In this document: piece by piece, positions 55,393-64,000 of the stretch
How the letters are laid out: each line of letters begins with the position of its first letter
Position numbering within the stretch: position 1 is the first letter of the stretch
Assembly (NCBI GenBank): GCA_964493245.1
Contig: CAZBNB010000004.1
Location: 61,283-125,282 of the forward strand
Length of the DNA: 64,000 nucleotides
DNA from: CAZBNB01 sp964493245
GTDB lineage: Bacteria; Pseudomonadota; Gammaproteobacteria; Legionellales; Legionellaceae
Direction: 5' to 3'
Program-made: the position numbers and the translations under genes
Notes under the pieces: model-generated
The model's database searches: none
What the model saw: only the letters and a program-made list of their open reading frames with translations
Told to the model about the DNA's origin: nothing

Positions 55393-56484
55393 TCATTGTT
55401 TATCTCCTATAATATCAAGCTGCGCAATGACCTTCTCCCCCATCTCACGAGTGGATAACAACATTCCATTTGAGGTCATAATATCTTCTGTTCTAAATCC
55501 TTCATCCAAAATAGTCGTTACTGCCATTTGAATCATGTGTGCTTCTTTATCCAGTTTAAACGAGTATTTGAACATCATGGCGACACTTAATATGGTAGCC
55601 AGTGGATTTGCGATATTACGTCCTGCAATATCAGGAGCACTGCCATGTATCGGTTCGTACAGTGAATAATGCTCGCCAAAAGATGCCGATGGCAACATGC
55701 CGAGGGAGCCAGTCAACATAGACGCTTCATCCGATAAAATATCACCGAACAAATTTGCTGTTAGCATGACATCAAATTGTTTTGGATTACGGATCAACTG
55801 CATGGCTGCATTATCCACATACATATGCGAAAGATGAACATCTGGATAGTCATGATCTCGTATTGCCTGTACCGTATGACGCCATAGCATCGAGGTTTCC
55901 AGTACATTGGCTTTATCAACGGAGCACACCTGATTATTCCGAAGTCTCGCCAATTCAAAGGCAACTCGAGCTATTCGCTCAATTTCAGATTTCGAATAGC
56001 GCATAGTATTGATACCAACCTCTTGACCATCAATAAGGCTAATACCGCGTGGCTCACCAAAATACACATCTCCAGTCAATTCGCGCACAATCATTAAATT
56101 CAGACCGTCAATATACTCTGATTTTAATGGTGATGATTCAGCCAGCGCTTGAAATAAGGTAGCTGGTCTTAAATTAGCAAATAGACCTAATTCTTGACGA
56201 ATTTTTAGCAGCCCTTTCTCGGGTTTATGCTGATTATCAATATGATCCCATTTCGGTCCACCAACGGCACCCAACAAAATACTATCCGATTTTTTGGCCA
56301 TCGCAACGGTCTCGTTATCTAACGGTACGCCGCTATGGTCAATCGATGCTCCACCGATTAAGCCATTAATTAAATTAAAATCATGCGCCGAATTTTGGTT
56401 AAACCACTGTAGAACTTTGACGGCTTCTGCAGTAACTTCCGGGCCAATACCATCACCAGGTAAAACCAGAATTGTTTTATTCAT
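55393..56484 (-). CDS. leuB: 3-isopropylmalate dehydrogenase
   Basis: LeuB oxidatively decarboxylates 3-isopropylmalate to 2-ketoisocaproate with NAD. The 363-aa product starts MNKTILVLPGDGIGPEV and shows the signature NLFGDILSDEASMLTGSLGMLPSA. The ATG at 56484 has AAGGAGTT six bases upstream; an in-frame start at 56499 would add five residues. It overlaps the leuD stop by eight bases and is the last gene of the leu operon. Confidence 0.97.
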   Translation of the reverse strand: MNKTILVLPGDGIGPEVTAEAVKVLQWFNQNSAHDFNLINGLIGGASIDHSGVPLDNETVAMAKKSDSILLGAVGGPKWDHIDNQHKPEKGLLKIRQELGLFANLRPATLFQALAESSPLKSEYIDGLNLMIVRELTGDVYFGEPRGISLIDGQEVGINTMRYSKSEIERIARVAFELARLRNNQVCSVDKANVLETSMLWRHTVQAIRDHDYPDVHLSHMYVDNAAMQLIRNPKQFDVMLTANLFGDILSDEASMLTGSLGMLPSASFGEHYSLYEPIHGSAPDIAGRNIANPLATILSVAMMFKYSFKLDKEAHMIQMAVTTILDEGFRTEDIMTSNGMLLSTREMGEKVIAQLDIIGDKQ

Positions 56485-57088
56485 GAATAACTCCTTCAAA
56501 CAGCCAGGGCTGCGCTATTTTTTGTTGGGTTTCAAACGCCGATATATCCTTTGCATAGGCCAATGTTTCGTCAATTTCATCCAATCCTTTGAGCAAAGTT
56601 TCCCGGCGCCATGCATCAATAGAAAAAGGCATTTCAAGTGTATCAACTCGGATGGCTTGCAAATCCAAATCGACTGTCGCCAGGTTATTTTTCTGATCAA
56701 CAAGCCGTTGGATGTCCACCTTGGTCAGGACAATAGGCAGCAAGCCGTTTTTAAAACAATTACTATAAAATATATCGGCAAAGCTTGGTGCGATGACCAC
56801 TTGAACTCCGAAGTCCAGTAAAGACCATACAGCATGCTCACGACTTGAACCACAACCAAAATTTTCCTCAGCCAACAAAATCTTTGTCTGTTGAAAATTC
56901 GGTTGATTCAAAATGAAGTCGGGCTTGGGCTGATTCGCTTCATCGTAACGCATTTCAGCAAATAACCAGATCCCCAATCCAGTACGTTTTATCGTTTTAA
57001 GATATTGCTTGGGTATAATCATATCGGTATCAATGTTTGCAATGGGCAAATAAGCCATAGCGCCCGTGATTGTTTTAAATGCTTGCAT
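56477..57088 (-). CDS. leuD: 3-isopropylmalate dehydratase small subunit
   Basis: LeuD is the small subunit of isopropylmalate isomerase and works with LeuC. The 203-aa product has the family N-terminus (IANIDTDMIIPKQYLK) and EENFGCGSSREHAVW. It overlaps leuC by 14 bases and leuB by eight. Confidence 0.97.
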   Translation of the reverse strand: MQAFKTITGAMAYLPIANIDTDMIIPKQYLKTIKRTGLGIWLFAEMRYDEANQPKPDFILNQPNFQQTKILLAEENFGCGSSREHAVWSLLDFGVQVVIAPSFADIFYSNCFKNGLLPIVLTKVDIQRLVDQKNNLATVDLDLQAIRVDTLEMPFSIDAWRRETLLKGLDEIDETLAYAKDISAFETQQKIAQPWLFEGVIHE

Positions 57089-58493
57089 TATTGACCCCCT
57101 TTATCGTTCTGACATCGGTTAATTTTCCTGTGATTGCTGCGGCAGCAGCCATTGCGGGACTCATCAAATGTGTCCGGCCACCGCGCCCTTGTCGACCCTC
57201 AAAATTACGATTTGACGTTGATGCACAACGCTCACCTGGGTTTAACCGATCAGCGTTCATGGCCAAACACATAGAACAACCTGGCTCTCGCCAATCAAAA
57301 CCCGCAGCAATAAAAATCTTATCCAATCCTTCTGCCTCAGCTTGCGCCGAAACAAGACCTGAGCCTGGCACAACCATGGCATAAACTCCTGTAGCAACCG
57401 TGTGACCTTGAATAACCAAAGCTGCCGCACGTAAGTCTTCAATACGTGCATTCGTGCATGAACCGATAAAAACCTTATCTATTTTAATCTCCTGCAAAGG
57501 CATCCCCGGCAACAGGCCCATATATTCCAAGGCACGAATCATGGAATCTCGTTTGACTGGATTGGATTCTTTCGATGGATCAGGCACATGAGCATCAATC
57601 GGCAATGCCGTTTCAGGACTGGTTCCCCATGTTACGTAAGGGATAAGCCTACTGGCTTGCAAGGCGATGTCTTTATCATATTTTGCATCGATATCTGCAT
57701 GAAGAGTTCGCCAGAAATCAACGGCTTTATTCCACAGTTCATCGCGAGGCGCATAATGTCTGCCATGCAAGTAATCAAATGTTACCTGATCAGGCGCTAT
57801 CAACCCTGCTCGTGCTCCGGCTTCAATGGCCATATTACAAATGGTCATCCTGGCTTCCATTGATAGTGCCTTAATTGCCGATCCTGTGAATTCAATGACA
57901 TGCCCTGTGCCGCCTGCCGTACCGATCTGTGCAATGATCGCCAAAATGATATCTTTTGCAGTCACACCAAAGGGAATGTTTCCTTCGACACAAACACGCA
58001 TGTTTTTTGATTTTTTCAATATCAACGTTTGCGTTGCAAAAACATGCTCCACTTCACTCGTACCAATCCCAAATGCTAAAGCACCAAAAGCACCATGAGT
58101 TGAAGTATGGCTGTCACCGCAGACAATGGTTGTTCCTGGCAATGTAAAGCCTTGCTCCGGCCCAATGATATGGACAATCCCTTGTCGTTTATCCAATAGC
58201 TCAATGTAATGAACCCCGTGTTTGTTACAATTGTCTTGCAACATGCTAACTTGTATTCGAGATTCTTTGTCGATGATCCCCATGCGCCGATTCTGCGTAG
58301 GTACATTGTGGTCACTGACAGCCAAAATAGTTTCAGGCCGCCGGATTTTTCGACCAGCAATGGCCAATCCTTCAAACGCTTGAGGACTGGTGACTTCATG
58401 AATCAAGTGTTTGTCGATATAAATAATCGACGTGCCATCAGGTTTATCACAAACTTGATGTTGTTCCCAAATTTTGTCATATAACGTTTTCAT
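57075..58493 (-). CDS. leuC: 3-isopropylmalate dehydratase large subunit
   Basis: LeuC carries the 4Fe-4S cluster of isopropylmalate isomerase. The 472-aa product shows the cluster cysteines in GSCTNARIEDL and PGCSMCLAMN, with the first family stretch VCGDSHTSTHGAFGALAFGIG. A GGAG lies six bases before the ATG. It follows the broken MFS gene by 20 bases. Confidence 0.97.
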   Translation of the reverse strand: MKTLYDKIWEQHQVCDKPDGTSIIYIDKHLIHEVTSPQAFEGLAIAGRKIRRPETILAVSDHNVPTQNRRMGIIDKESRIQVSMLQDNCNKHGVHYIELLDKRQGIVHIIGPEQGFTLPGTTIVCGDSHTSTHGAFGALAFGIGTSEVEHVFATQTLILKKSKNMRVCVEGNIPFGVTAKDIILAIIAQIGTAGGTGHVIEFTGSAIKALSMEARMTICNMAIEAGARAGLIAPDQVTFDYLHGRHYAPRDELWNKAVDFWRTLHADIDAKYDKDIALQASRLIPYVTWGTSPETALPIDAHVPDPSKESNPVKRDSMIRALEYMGLLPGMPLQEIKIDKVFIGSCTNARIEDLRAAALVIQGHTVATGVYAMVVPGSGLVSAQAEAEGLDKIFIAAGFDWREPGCSMCLAMNADRLNPGERCASTSNRNFEGRQGRGGRTHLMSPAMAAAAAITGKLTDVRTIKGVNNASI

Positions 58494-58512
58494 AGTAACT
58501 CCACATCAATAA

Positions 58513-59790
58513 TTAGCTCGCTTTCGATCGACAATATGTTTCATCAATAAAAAATAGTGTTAAGAACGCCAAAATAAGCGACACAGGTAAAAGCATTAAG
58601 GATAATTGGTATCCATGTATTGAAAAATGATGGATCCCAGCTATGACTTCACCACCCCAAGTCCAATCTAAAAATGCACCAACCAACGGTTCATACAGTG
58701 CTTCACAAACGGAATCAACGGTATTCATAATACCGAGTACAGTCGCTGCTAACATGATTGGGAATATTTCGCGGATCATCGCAAAACTGGTAAAAAAACC
58801 ACTGGCGCCAAATCCAAAGAAAAATAGCAGTGCGATTATGGTTGTCAGACCTAAACCATGCCCATAAATCACCACCGACAAACACATTAACGCCAAAAAA
58901 GTTCCCCAAAACAACAATGGCTTTCTTCGTCCCATAAAATCGGATAACCACCCTAAAAATGGCGCTCCCACAGCGAATCCGATAAAAATACTCGATATTG
59001 CCAAAGCAGCATCCTCTCTTGAAAAATGATAGGCGGTCTCTAAAAATGGAACCCCCCATAACCCTCCAAATACCGACACAGGAGCAAACGCCAATCCGCT
59101 ATACAACGATAGAAATCATGCTTGTCTATTCGTCAGAATACTTATGAGTATCTGACTTGTTTTTCCCTGGTTTTTTGCAATATGGACGACATCAATTTTC
59201 TTGTTTCTCACTATGGCAAAATAAAGACCACCCAGAGCAATACCAATCAAACTAATCATTTTCAGCGCCATTCGCCAACCAACGGATTGAACTAAAATAG
59301 ACAATGGCATTTGTCCACCGATAGCACCCAGCATGGCGGCTGTCATAAACATTCCTGAAACTAAAGCAAATCGTTTTGGAGCAAACCACTGGGATGCCAG
59401 TTTGAAGCAGGATACAGCTGCAAATGCAGCGCCAGCCCCCATTAATGCTCGACTCACGCACCCCAACCACAAGGTATTTGCTTGTGAAAAAACAAATGTA
59501 CTTATGCTACAAATAAAAATAGCACCTGTTGTAACCAGTCTCGGACTATATTTATCCAGAAGAATCCCAACTGGAATTTGCATTACTAAATAAGCATAAA
59601 AATAAAATGCTGATAAATTACCAAGTCCTGCGCCATTGACTTGAAATGCTTTCATTAAATCAACCGTCATGACGCTTGGAGAGACTTGAATTAAATATTT
59701 ATAAAAAAAGAATCCTGCCGCAATCACCCAGATAATCCATGGGTAAACTATCGTTAACCATTTATTGTTTCTTTTAATTGTTTCCATCAT
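58513..59790 (-). pseudogene. Pht-like MFS amino acid transporter, one in-frame TGA
   Basis: Two frames, 59116-59790 and 58513-59106, are in the same reading frame and are split by one TGA at 59116-59118. Read through, they give about 425 residues and 12 helices of an MFS transporter. The N-terminal half has FYKYLIQVSPSVMTVDLMKAF and FYAYLVMQIPVGILLDKYSP, like the Legionella Pht amino acid transporters. The TGA follows ILTNRQA, where relatives probably have Trp, so TGG to TGA is the likely change. Its place between leuA and leuC suggests transport of a branched-chain amino acid. It is either a recent pseudogene or makes two half-proteins. Confidence 0.75.
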
Positions 59791-61816
59791 TCCCCCTAAC
59801 CATATCTTCATAGGCTCGAATAATGATTATGGTTATCTTTCCTATCTCAAAACATTGAGAGCCTACCTGTGAAACTGGCGCAACTTCAACGGCACTTCCT
59901 GTAATGAAAACTTCATCTGCATCCAGTACTTCATTAGGATAGATATGGCGCTCTATAACAGGGATATGATGACGTCTCGCAATCGCAATGACTGTTTGAC
60001 GTGTAATACCATTCAAAAAGCAATCAGCAATGGGGGTGTGAATAACACCGTTCTTAACCATAAAGAAGTTGGCCCCTGTGCATTCAGCAACGTAGCCGCG
60101 ATAATCCAACATTAAGGCGTCATGAAACCCAGCCTGTTCGGCTTTGTTCTTGCTCAAGGAGCCAATCATGTACAATCCAGCCGCTTTTGCAGTGACCGGT
60201 GCCGTTGCAGGCGAAGGACGGATCCAATCAGCCCACATCAGTTTCAACCCATTTTTCATGCTGTTTTCATCGGAAAAATAAGATGTCCATTGCCAAGCTG
60301 CAATTGCCACATGAACGTTGCACGAATGAGATGCAACACTCATGGTTTCTTCACCGCACCAGGCAATCGGTCGAATGTAAGCATCGTGAAGATTATTTTT
60401 ACGAATTATTTCTTCCGTAATGGCATTCAATTCAGCAACGGAGTAAGGAATGTTAAATCCCAACTCCGAAGCTGAATGATGCAGGCGTTCGCTATGCTCA
60501 TTCAACTTGAAAACGTTACCATTGTAGGCACGCATGCCTTCAAAAACTGCGCTGGCATAATGCAATCCATGGGTTAAAACAGGAACCTGTGCATCATTCC
60601 ACTGGATAAATTGACCATCCATCCAGATGACGCCTTTTTCGCTTTTCTCAAGTGCAATTTTTCCATCAACCAAAGCCATGATATCAGCATCAGAAATGTC
60701 TTTCTGAGCATCTCCTAATGCTTTGAATTGCTTGAATAACTCACTAAATACGTCGTTTTTGACATCGATTTTCAACGTTGTTAATTTATTCCGAAATGCA
60801 GCGCGCCCTGAATGCTTGCCCATACTCAATGTAGACTGCATGATGCCAACAGATTCAGGTGTCATGATTTCATACGTTTCGCGGCACTTCAGCATGCCAT
60901 CTTGGTGAATTCCCGATTCGTGTGCAAACGCATTTGACCCGACAATCGCTTTGTTTTTTTGCACTGCAAAACCACTTGCGATTGAGACCAGTTTAGAAAT
61001 TTCTGCAATGTGTATTGGATCAATGTTCATCGTAAAAGGGAATTGATCCGGCCTGGTTTTAATGGCCATGACAATTTCTTCCAGCGCAGCATTCCCAGCG
61101 CGCTCTCCAATACCATTAATAGTGCATTCAATTTGCCGAGCACCAGCACCGATTGCAGCTAGTGAATTGGCAACGGCCATGCCCAAATCATTATGACAAT
61201 GGACCGACAGAATAACTTTATCGATATTAGGCACTTTGTTTTTGATGGCTTTGATCAGGCCACTGTATTCAATTGGAGTAGAATAGCCAACTGTATCCGG
61301 AATATTGATGGTTCTTGCTCCTGCCTGAATGGCAATTTCAACTGCGCGCGCCAGAAAATCGATGTTGGATCTCGTTGCATCCATTGCCGACCACTCAACG
61401 TCATCACAATAATCACGAGCCTTGCGAACTGATGTCCTAATGGCGGCCAGTGCCTCGTCATGTGTCATTCTGAATTGATGTTTCAAATGCATATCGGATG
61501 TCGAAATAAATGTATGAATTCTCGGTTTCACAGCTGATTTAACCGACAAACCAGCGGCTTCAATGTCAACGGTTTTTGCCCGCGCCAGACTACATACGGC
61601 TGCGTTTTTTACAACCTTGCAAATCTGTTCAATGCATTGAAAATCACCCACTGATGCAGCAGAAAAACCCGCTTCAATCGCATCGACGCCCATGCGATCC
61701 AGCGCACTGGCAATTTCTATTTTCTGACTGATCGTCATCGTCGCACCAGGGGCTTGTTCTCCATCTCTCAATGTTGTATCCAGTATAATAATGTTATCTT
61801 TTGCATTCTGTTTCAT
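59774..61816 (-). CDS. leuA-ilvE: 2-isopropylmalate synthase fused to branched-chain aminotransferase
   Basis: One 680-aa frame joins two enzymes. Residues 1 to about 393 are the catalytic part of LeuA: LDTTLRDGEQAPG, the metal-binding HCHND (H206, H208) and the HESGIHQDG helix. LeuA condenses 2-ketoisovalerate with acetyl-CoA. The C-terminal regulatory domain that binds leucine is absent. Residues from about 394 are a full-length IlvE-type class IV aminotransferase, starting GVIWMDGQFIQWNDAQVPV, with the PLP lysine K544 in PVTAKAAGLYMIG and the GITRQTVIAIAR stretch. The ATG at 61816 has AGGTGA upstream; a GTG at 61825 would add three residues. The first structural gene of the leu operon, preceded by an attenuator. 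Confidence 0.95.
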   Translation of the reverse strand: MKQNAKDNIIILDTTLRDGEQAPGATMTISQKIEIASALDRMGVDAIEAGFSAASVGDFQCIEQICKVVKNAAVCSLARAKTVDIEAAGLSVKSAVKPRIHTFISTSDMHLKHQFRMTHDEALAAIRTSVRKARDYCDDVEWSAMDATRSNIDFLARAVEIAIQAGARTINIPDTVGYSTPIEYSGLIKAIKNKVPNIDKVILSVHCHNDLGMAVANSLAAIGAGARQIECTINGIGERAGNAALEEIVMAIKTRPDQFPFTMNIDPIHIAEISKLVSIASGFAVQKNKAIVGSNAFAHESGIHQDGMLKCRETYEIMTPESVGIMQSTLSMGKHSGRAAFRNKLTTLKIDVKNDVFSELFKQFKALGDAQKDISDADIMALVDGKIALEKSEKGVIWMDGQFIQWNDAQVPVLTHGLHYASAVFEGMRAYNGNVFKLNEHSERLHHSASELGFNIPYSVAELNAITEEIIRKNNLHDAYIRPIAWCGEETMSVASHSCNVHVAIAAWQWTSYFSDENSMKNGLKLMWADWIRPSPATAPVTAKAAGLYMIGSLSKNKAEQAGFHDALMLDYRGYVAECTGANFFMVKNGVIHTPIADCFLNGITRQTVIAIARRHHIPVIERHIYPNEVLDADEVFITGSAVEVAPVSQVGSQCFEIGKITIIIIRAYEDMVRGNDGNN

Positions 61817-61840
61817 GTTATTCACCTGTTTTCAAAGATA

Positions 61841-61866
61841 AAAAAAGGGCGCCTGGTTTGGCGCCC
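61841..61866 (-). terminator. Attenuator terminator before leuA-ilvE
   Basis: On the minus strand GGGCGCC and GGCGCCC form a perfect 7-bp stem with a six-base loop, followed directly by six T. It lies between the leader peptide and leuA. Its 5' arm can instead pair with GGCGTCTCGG (61901-61910) in the last codons of the leader peptide, ten pairs with one bulge, forming an antiterminator. Confidence 0.85.
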
Positions 61867-61896
61867 TCGGTGTCAGGCTGATATTGTTCCAAGCCA

Positions 61897-62004
61897 TTAT
61901 CCGAGACGCCTAAACTCAAGGCAGCATAAAAGGAGAAGGCTGAGTAAGAGTGCACAAGCAAATTGAATGGCTGGTGAATAACTAGATACATTAAAACATT
62001 TCAT
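61897..62004 (-). CDS. leuL: leu operon leader peptide
   Basis: A 35-codon frame on the minus strand starts at the ATG at 62004, with GGAGAG six bases upstream. It contains a run of LLLSLLLL followed by CCL, in all nine leucine codons, just before the antiterminator segment. This is the layout of a translation-coupled attenuator. When leucyl-tRNA is scarce the ribosome stalls at the Leu codons and the antiterminator forms. When it is plentiful the ribosome covers that segment and the terminator at 61841-61866 forms. The frame is too short for usual gene finding. Confidence 0.85.
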   Translation of the reverse strand: MKCFNVSSYSPAIQFACALLLSLLLLCCLEFRRLG

Positions 62005-62250
62005 GGCATTCTCTCCGATTTAGCAGCCCCACACCATTTCGAGGGATCTCCTCCCCATATCAGAGCGATCCTTCAGTGCGTTCAGAATGATGTGGTGCGT
62101 TACAACTAAAACCATTTTAACAAATTATGACTGACAGATGGTTGCGATTGTTGCTTGAGTTTATGGATAAGAAGAAATATAATATCAAAAATATATATTT
62201 ATTTGGAATTTAATTTCAAATAATAGATTTTTCCACAGGAAGGGCATTTT
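62005..62250. promoter_or_regulatory. Divergent leu/lrp control region
   Basis: This 246-bp gap between leuL and lrp must hold both promoters. It has AT-rich stretches around 62110-62230 and an untranslated leader with a short GGGGAGGAGATCCC hairpin near 62043-62056. I cannot fix single promoter boxes or an Lrp site. Confidence 0.45.
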
Positions 62251-62733
62251 ATGGATCGCATTGACAAGAAAATTCTAGAAATATTGCAAGCAGATGGTCG
62301 CATCAGTAACCAGGAGTTAGCTGATCAGGTTGCATTATCACCCTCACCCTGTTTGCGCCGCGTTAAACAACTAGAGGATGATGGTTATATTCGTCACTAT
62401 GTTGCATTACTCGACCCCAATAAAATAGGGCTGCAATTGACAATTATGGTATCGGTGACCTTGGTTAATCATGATCCAAAAGTAATGAAGCATTTCGAGG
62501 AAACAGTAGCTTCTTTACCAGAAGTAACACAATGCTATCTAATTACAGGACAATCTGCTGATTACCTTATAAAAGTTGTCGTTGCCAACCTGGATGAATA
62601 TCAATCCTTTTTATTAAAAAAACTAACAATAATTGATGGTGTCAATCAAGTACACTCCAGTTTTGTTTTACAACGCATCGTTGATAAAACAGCGCTACCA
62701 CTGGATCATTTGAATGAGCGGCCAAGTAACTAA
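62251..62733 (+). CDS. Lrp/AsnC-family transcriptional regulator
   Basis: The 160-aa product has an N-terminal helix-turn-helix (RIDKKILEILQADGRISNQELADQVALSPSPCLRRVKQLE) typical of Lrp, given here as a single region of residues 3-42. A C-terminal ligand-binding RAM domain follows, ending in a TIIDGVNQVHSSFVLQRI-type block. Lrp proteins respond to leucine and control amino acid genes. Divergent from the leu operon, it may regulate it. AGGAAGG precedes the ATG. Confidence 0.88.
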   Translation: MDRIDKKILEILQADGRISNQELADQVALSPSPCLRRVKQLEDDGYIRHYVALLDPNKIGLQLTIMVSVTLVNHDPKVMKHFEETVASLPEVTQCYLITGQSADYLIKVVVANLDEYQSFLLKKLTIIDGVNQVHSSFVLQRIVDKTALPLDHLNERPSN

Positions 62734-62762
62734 CGAAATTAATCTTGTAATAGTAGCTCATT

Positions 62763-63974
62763 ATGACTCAATTAAATATCAATGCATTAAGAAATGACAC
62801 TATTGGTTGTCAGCATGTTCTGCATTTTAATAATGCAGGAGCGGCCTTACCTCCAAACCCAGTTGTTAACGCCATAAAAAATCATCTTGATTTGGAAGCA
62901 TCTATCGGTGGTTATGAGGCAGCCTCTGTTGCAGTTAGGCAGATAGAAAGCTTTTATGGGGCTGCCTCAAAATTAATTAACTGTAGCCCTGATGAAATTG
63001 CTTTTCTTGAAAATGCTACTCGTGCTTGGGATATGGCTTTTTATAGTTTTCAATTCAATCGCAATGACAAAATTTTAACATCGATTTGTGAATATGCTAG
63101 CAATTATCTCGCGTTTTTACACATAGCTAAACGTACAGGCGTCACCATTGAGATCATTGCTAATGATGTTACTGGCCAGCTAGATGTGAACGATTTAGAA
63201 CAACGCATTGATGGCCGTGTTAAATTAATTGCTATTACTCATGTTCCGACGCAGGGCGGGCTAATTAACCCTGCTGAGGAAGTAGGGAGGATTGCTAGAA
63301 AATATAATATTCCTTACCTGCTTGATACAACTCAATCTGTGGCGCAAATGCCCGTTGACGTTAAGTCAATTGGATGTGATTTTTTGTGTGCAACAGGGAG
63401 AAAATACTTACGAGGACCGCGTGGAACAGGATTTTTGTATGCACGAAAAGAAATCATTGAACAATGCAACCCTCCCTTTATTGATCTTCATGCAGCGAAA
63501 TGGATTGAGGATAACGAGTATATTTTAAGAAATGATGCGCTTCGTTTTGAAACATGGGAGCAAAATATAGCTGCAAAAATAGGTCTCGGGGTAGCTATTC
63601 AATATGCTTTAGATTTGAGTCTTCCTGCCATATGACAAAGAATACAATACTTGGCTGATAAGCTCCGTCAAGGATTATTAGTTATTCCTGGCGTAGCGCT
63701 ACAGGATTTAGGTAATAATAAATGTGGGATTGTAACTTTTTCTTGTAAAAATAAATCGCCAGAAGTAATACAACGTTATTTGGCTGATAAAAAAATAAAC
63801 GTTTCTGTATCTTTACAAGAATATGCCCGTTTGGATATGGCAAAAAGAAATATACTTGCCTTAACCAGAGCATCTGTTCATTATTATAACACTGAAGAAG
63901 AGATAAATGTGTTTTGCTCTACGATTAAAAAATTTTTAAGTGACGTGGTCAAGCAAATGCACACACCTAGTTAA
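62763..63974 (+). pseudogene. Class V aminotransferase (cysteine desulfurase-like), one in-frame TGA
   Basis: Frames 62763-63635 and 63651-63974 are in the same phase and are separated by one TGA at 63633-63635. Together they encode about 403 residues of a PLP-dependent class V aminotransferase. The PLP-lysine region is CDFLCATGRKYLRGPRGTGF, with DTTQSVAQMPVDV before it. The TGA follows LSLPAI, where the family often reads AIW(E/Q)RI, so TGG to TGA is the likely change. The first part alone still has the PLP site but lacks the C-terminal domain. The natural substrate is unknown. Confidence 0.78.
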
Positions 63975-64000
63975 GCAACTTTTTTAACTTGTCCCCACGC

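Noticed and set aside
58513..63974. UGA read as tryptophan in this organism, from two genes with TGA at likely Trp codons
   Set aside because: TGA is used as a normal stop in many intact genes here, often in ATGA overlaps such as pepP-ubiH-ubiI. Decay or local error is simpler than a recoded genome.
1..64000. CRISPR arrays, rRNA and ordinary tRNA genes
   Set aside because: I saw no regularly spaced short repeats, no rRNA sequence, and no tRNA-like T-arm other than that of the tmRNA.

Overview
The window is a 64 kb piece of an AT-leaning gammaproteobacterial chromosome. Gene content points to the Legionellales (Legionella, Coxiella or Berkiella type): a ygfB-pepP-ubiH-ubiI cluster, a homospermidine synthase, a tkt-gap-pgk cluster, a DUF1841 protein, a Pht-like amino acid transporter, and several large membrane or coiled-coil proteins without recognisable domains of the kind such intracellular bacteria carry. 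The assignment rests on gene content only.

Layout: 0-9.7 kb holds the end of a POT peptide transporter, an orphan membrane protein, parC, the ygfB-pepP-ubiH-ubiI run and a secreted papain-like protease. 9.7-12.7 kb (minus) is a three-gene operon of retropepsin-like protease, inactive transglutaminase with 7TM, and ATP-grasp ligase. 13.0-16.4 kb holds an 856-aa orphan membrane protein, a MITE-like repeat and a DUF4254 protein. 16.4-21.9 kb (minus) holds an exported protein with rnr and rlmB, then ubiX with an orphan membrane protein. 21.9-27.7 kb has metG-rsxB-nth, homospermidine synthase and glmU. 27.9-34.8 kb is a complete atpIBEFHAGDC operon. 35-39.2 kb (minus) is tkt-gap-pgk. 39.3-48.6 kb has two large orphan proteins, oligopeptidase A, a glutathione peroxidase, a second repeat copy and a DUF1841 protein.

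48.7-49.1 kb is ssrA (tmRNA) with an unusually long encoded tag. Its 3' end has been used as an integration site: a 16-bp direct repeat at 49126 and 54040 brackets a 4.9-kb island. The island carries an integrase remnant, an AAC(6')-like acetyltransferase, a metallo-beta-lactamase-fold pseudogene, an AlaDH/PNT-family dehydrogenase, and a lytic transglycosylase paired with a membrane-anchored protein. Beyond it lie the C-terminal remnant of another integrase and a degenerate IS481-type element.

55.4-62.0 kb (minus) is a leucine operon: a Leu-rich leader peptide and attenuator, then a LeuA-IlvE fusion gene, a Pht-like MFS transporter interrupted by one stop codon, leuC, leuD and leuB. A divergent lrp-type regulator follows, then a class V aminotransferase pseudogene. 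The LeuA part lacks the C-terminal regulatory domain and is joined to a branched-chain aminotransferase. My reading (inference) is that the operon may turn imported valine into leucine under transcriptional attenuation rather than allosteric control.

The most notable points are the LeuA-IlvE fusion and its attenuator, the ssrA island with its transglycosylase/membrane-protein pair, the long tmRNA tag, and a group of orphan proteins sharing a membrane-hairpin and coil architecture.
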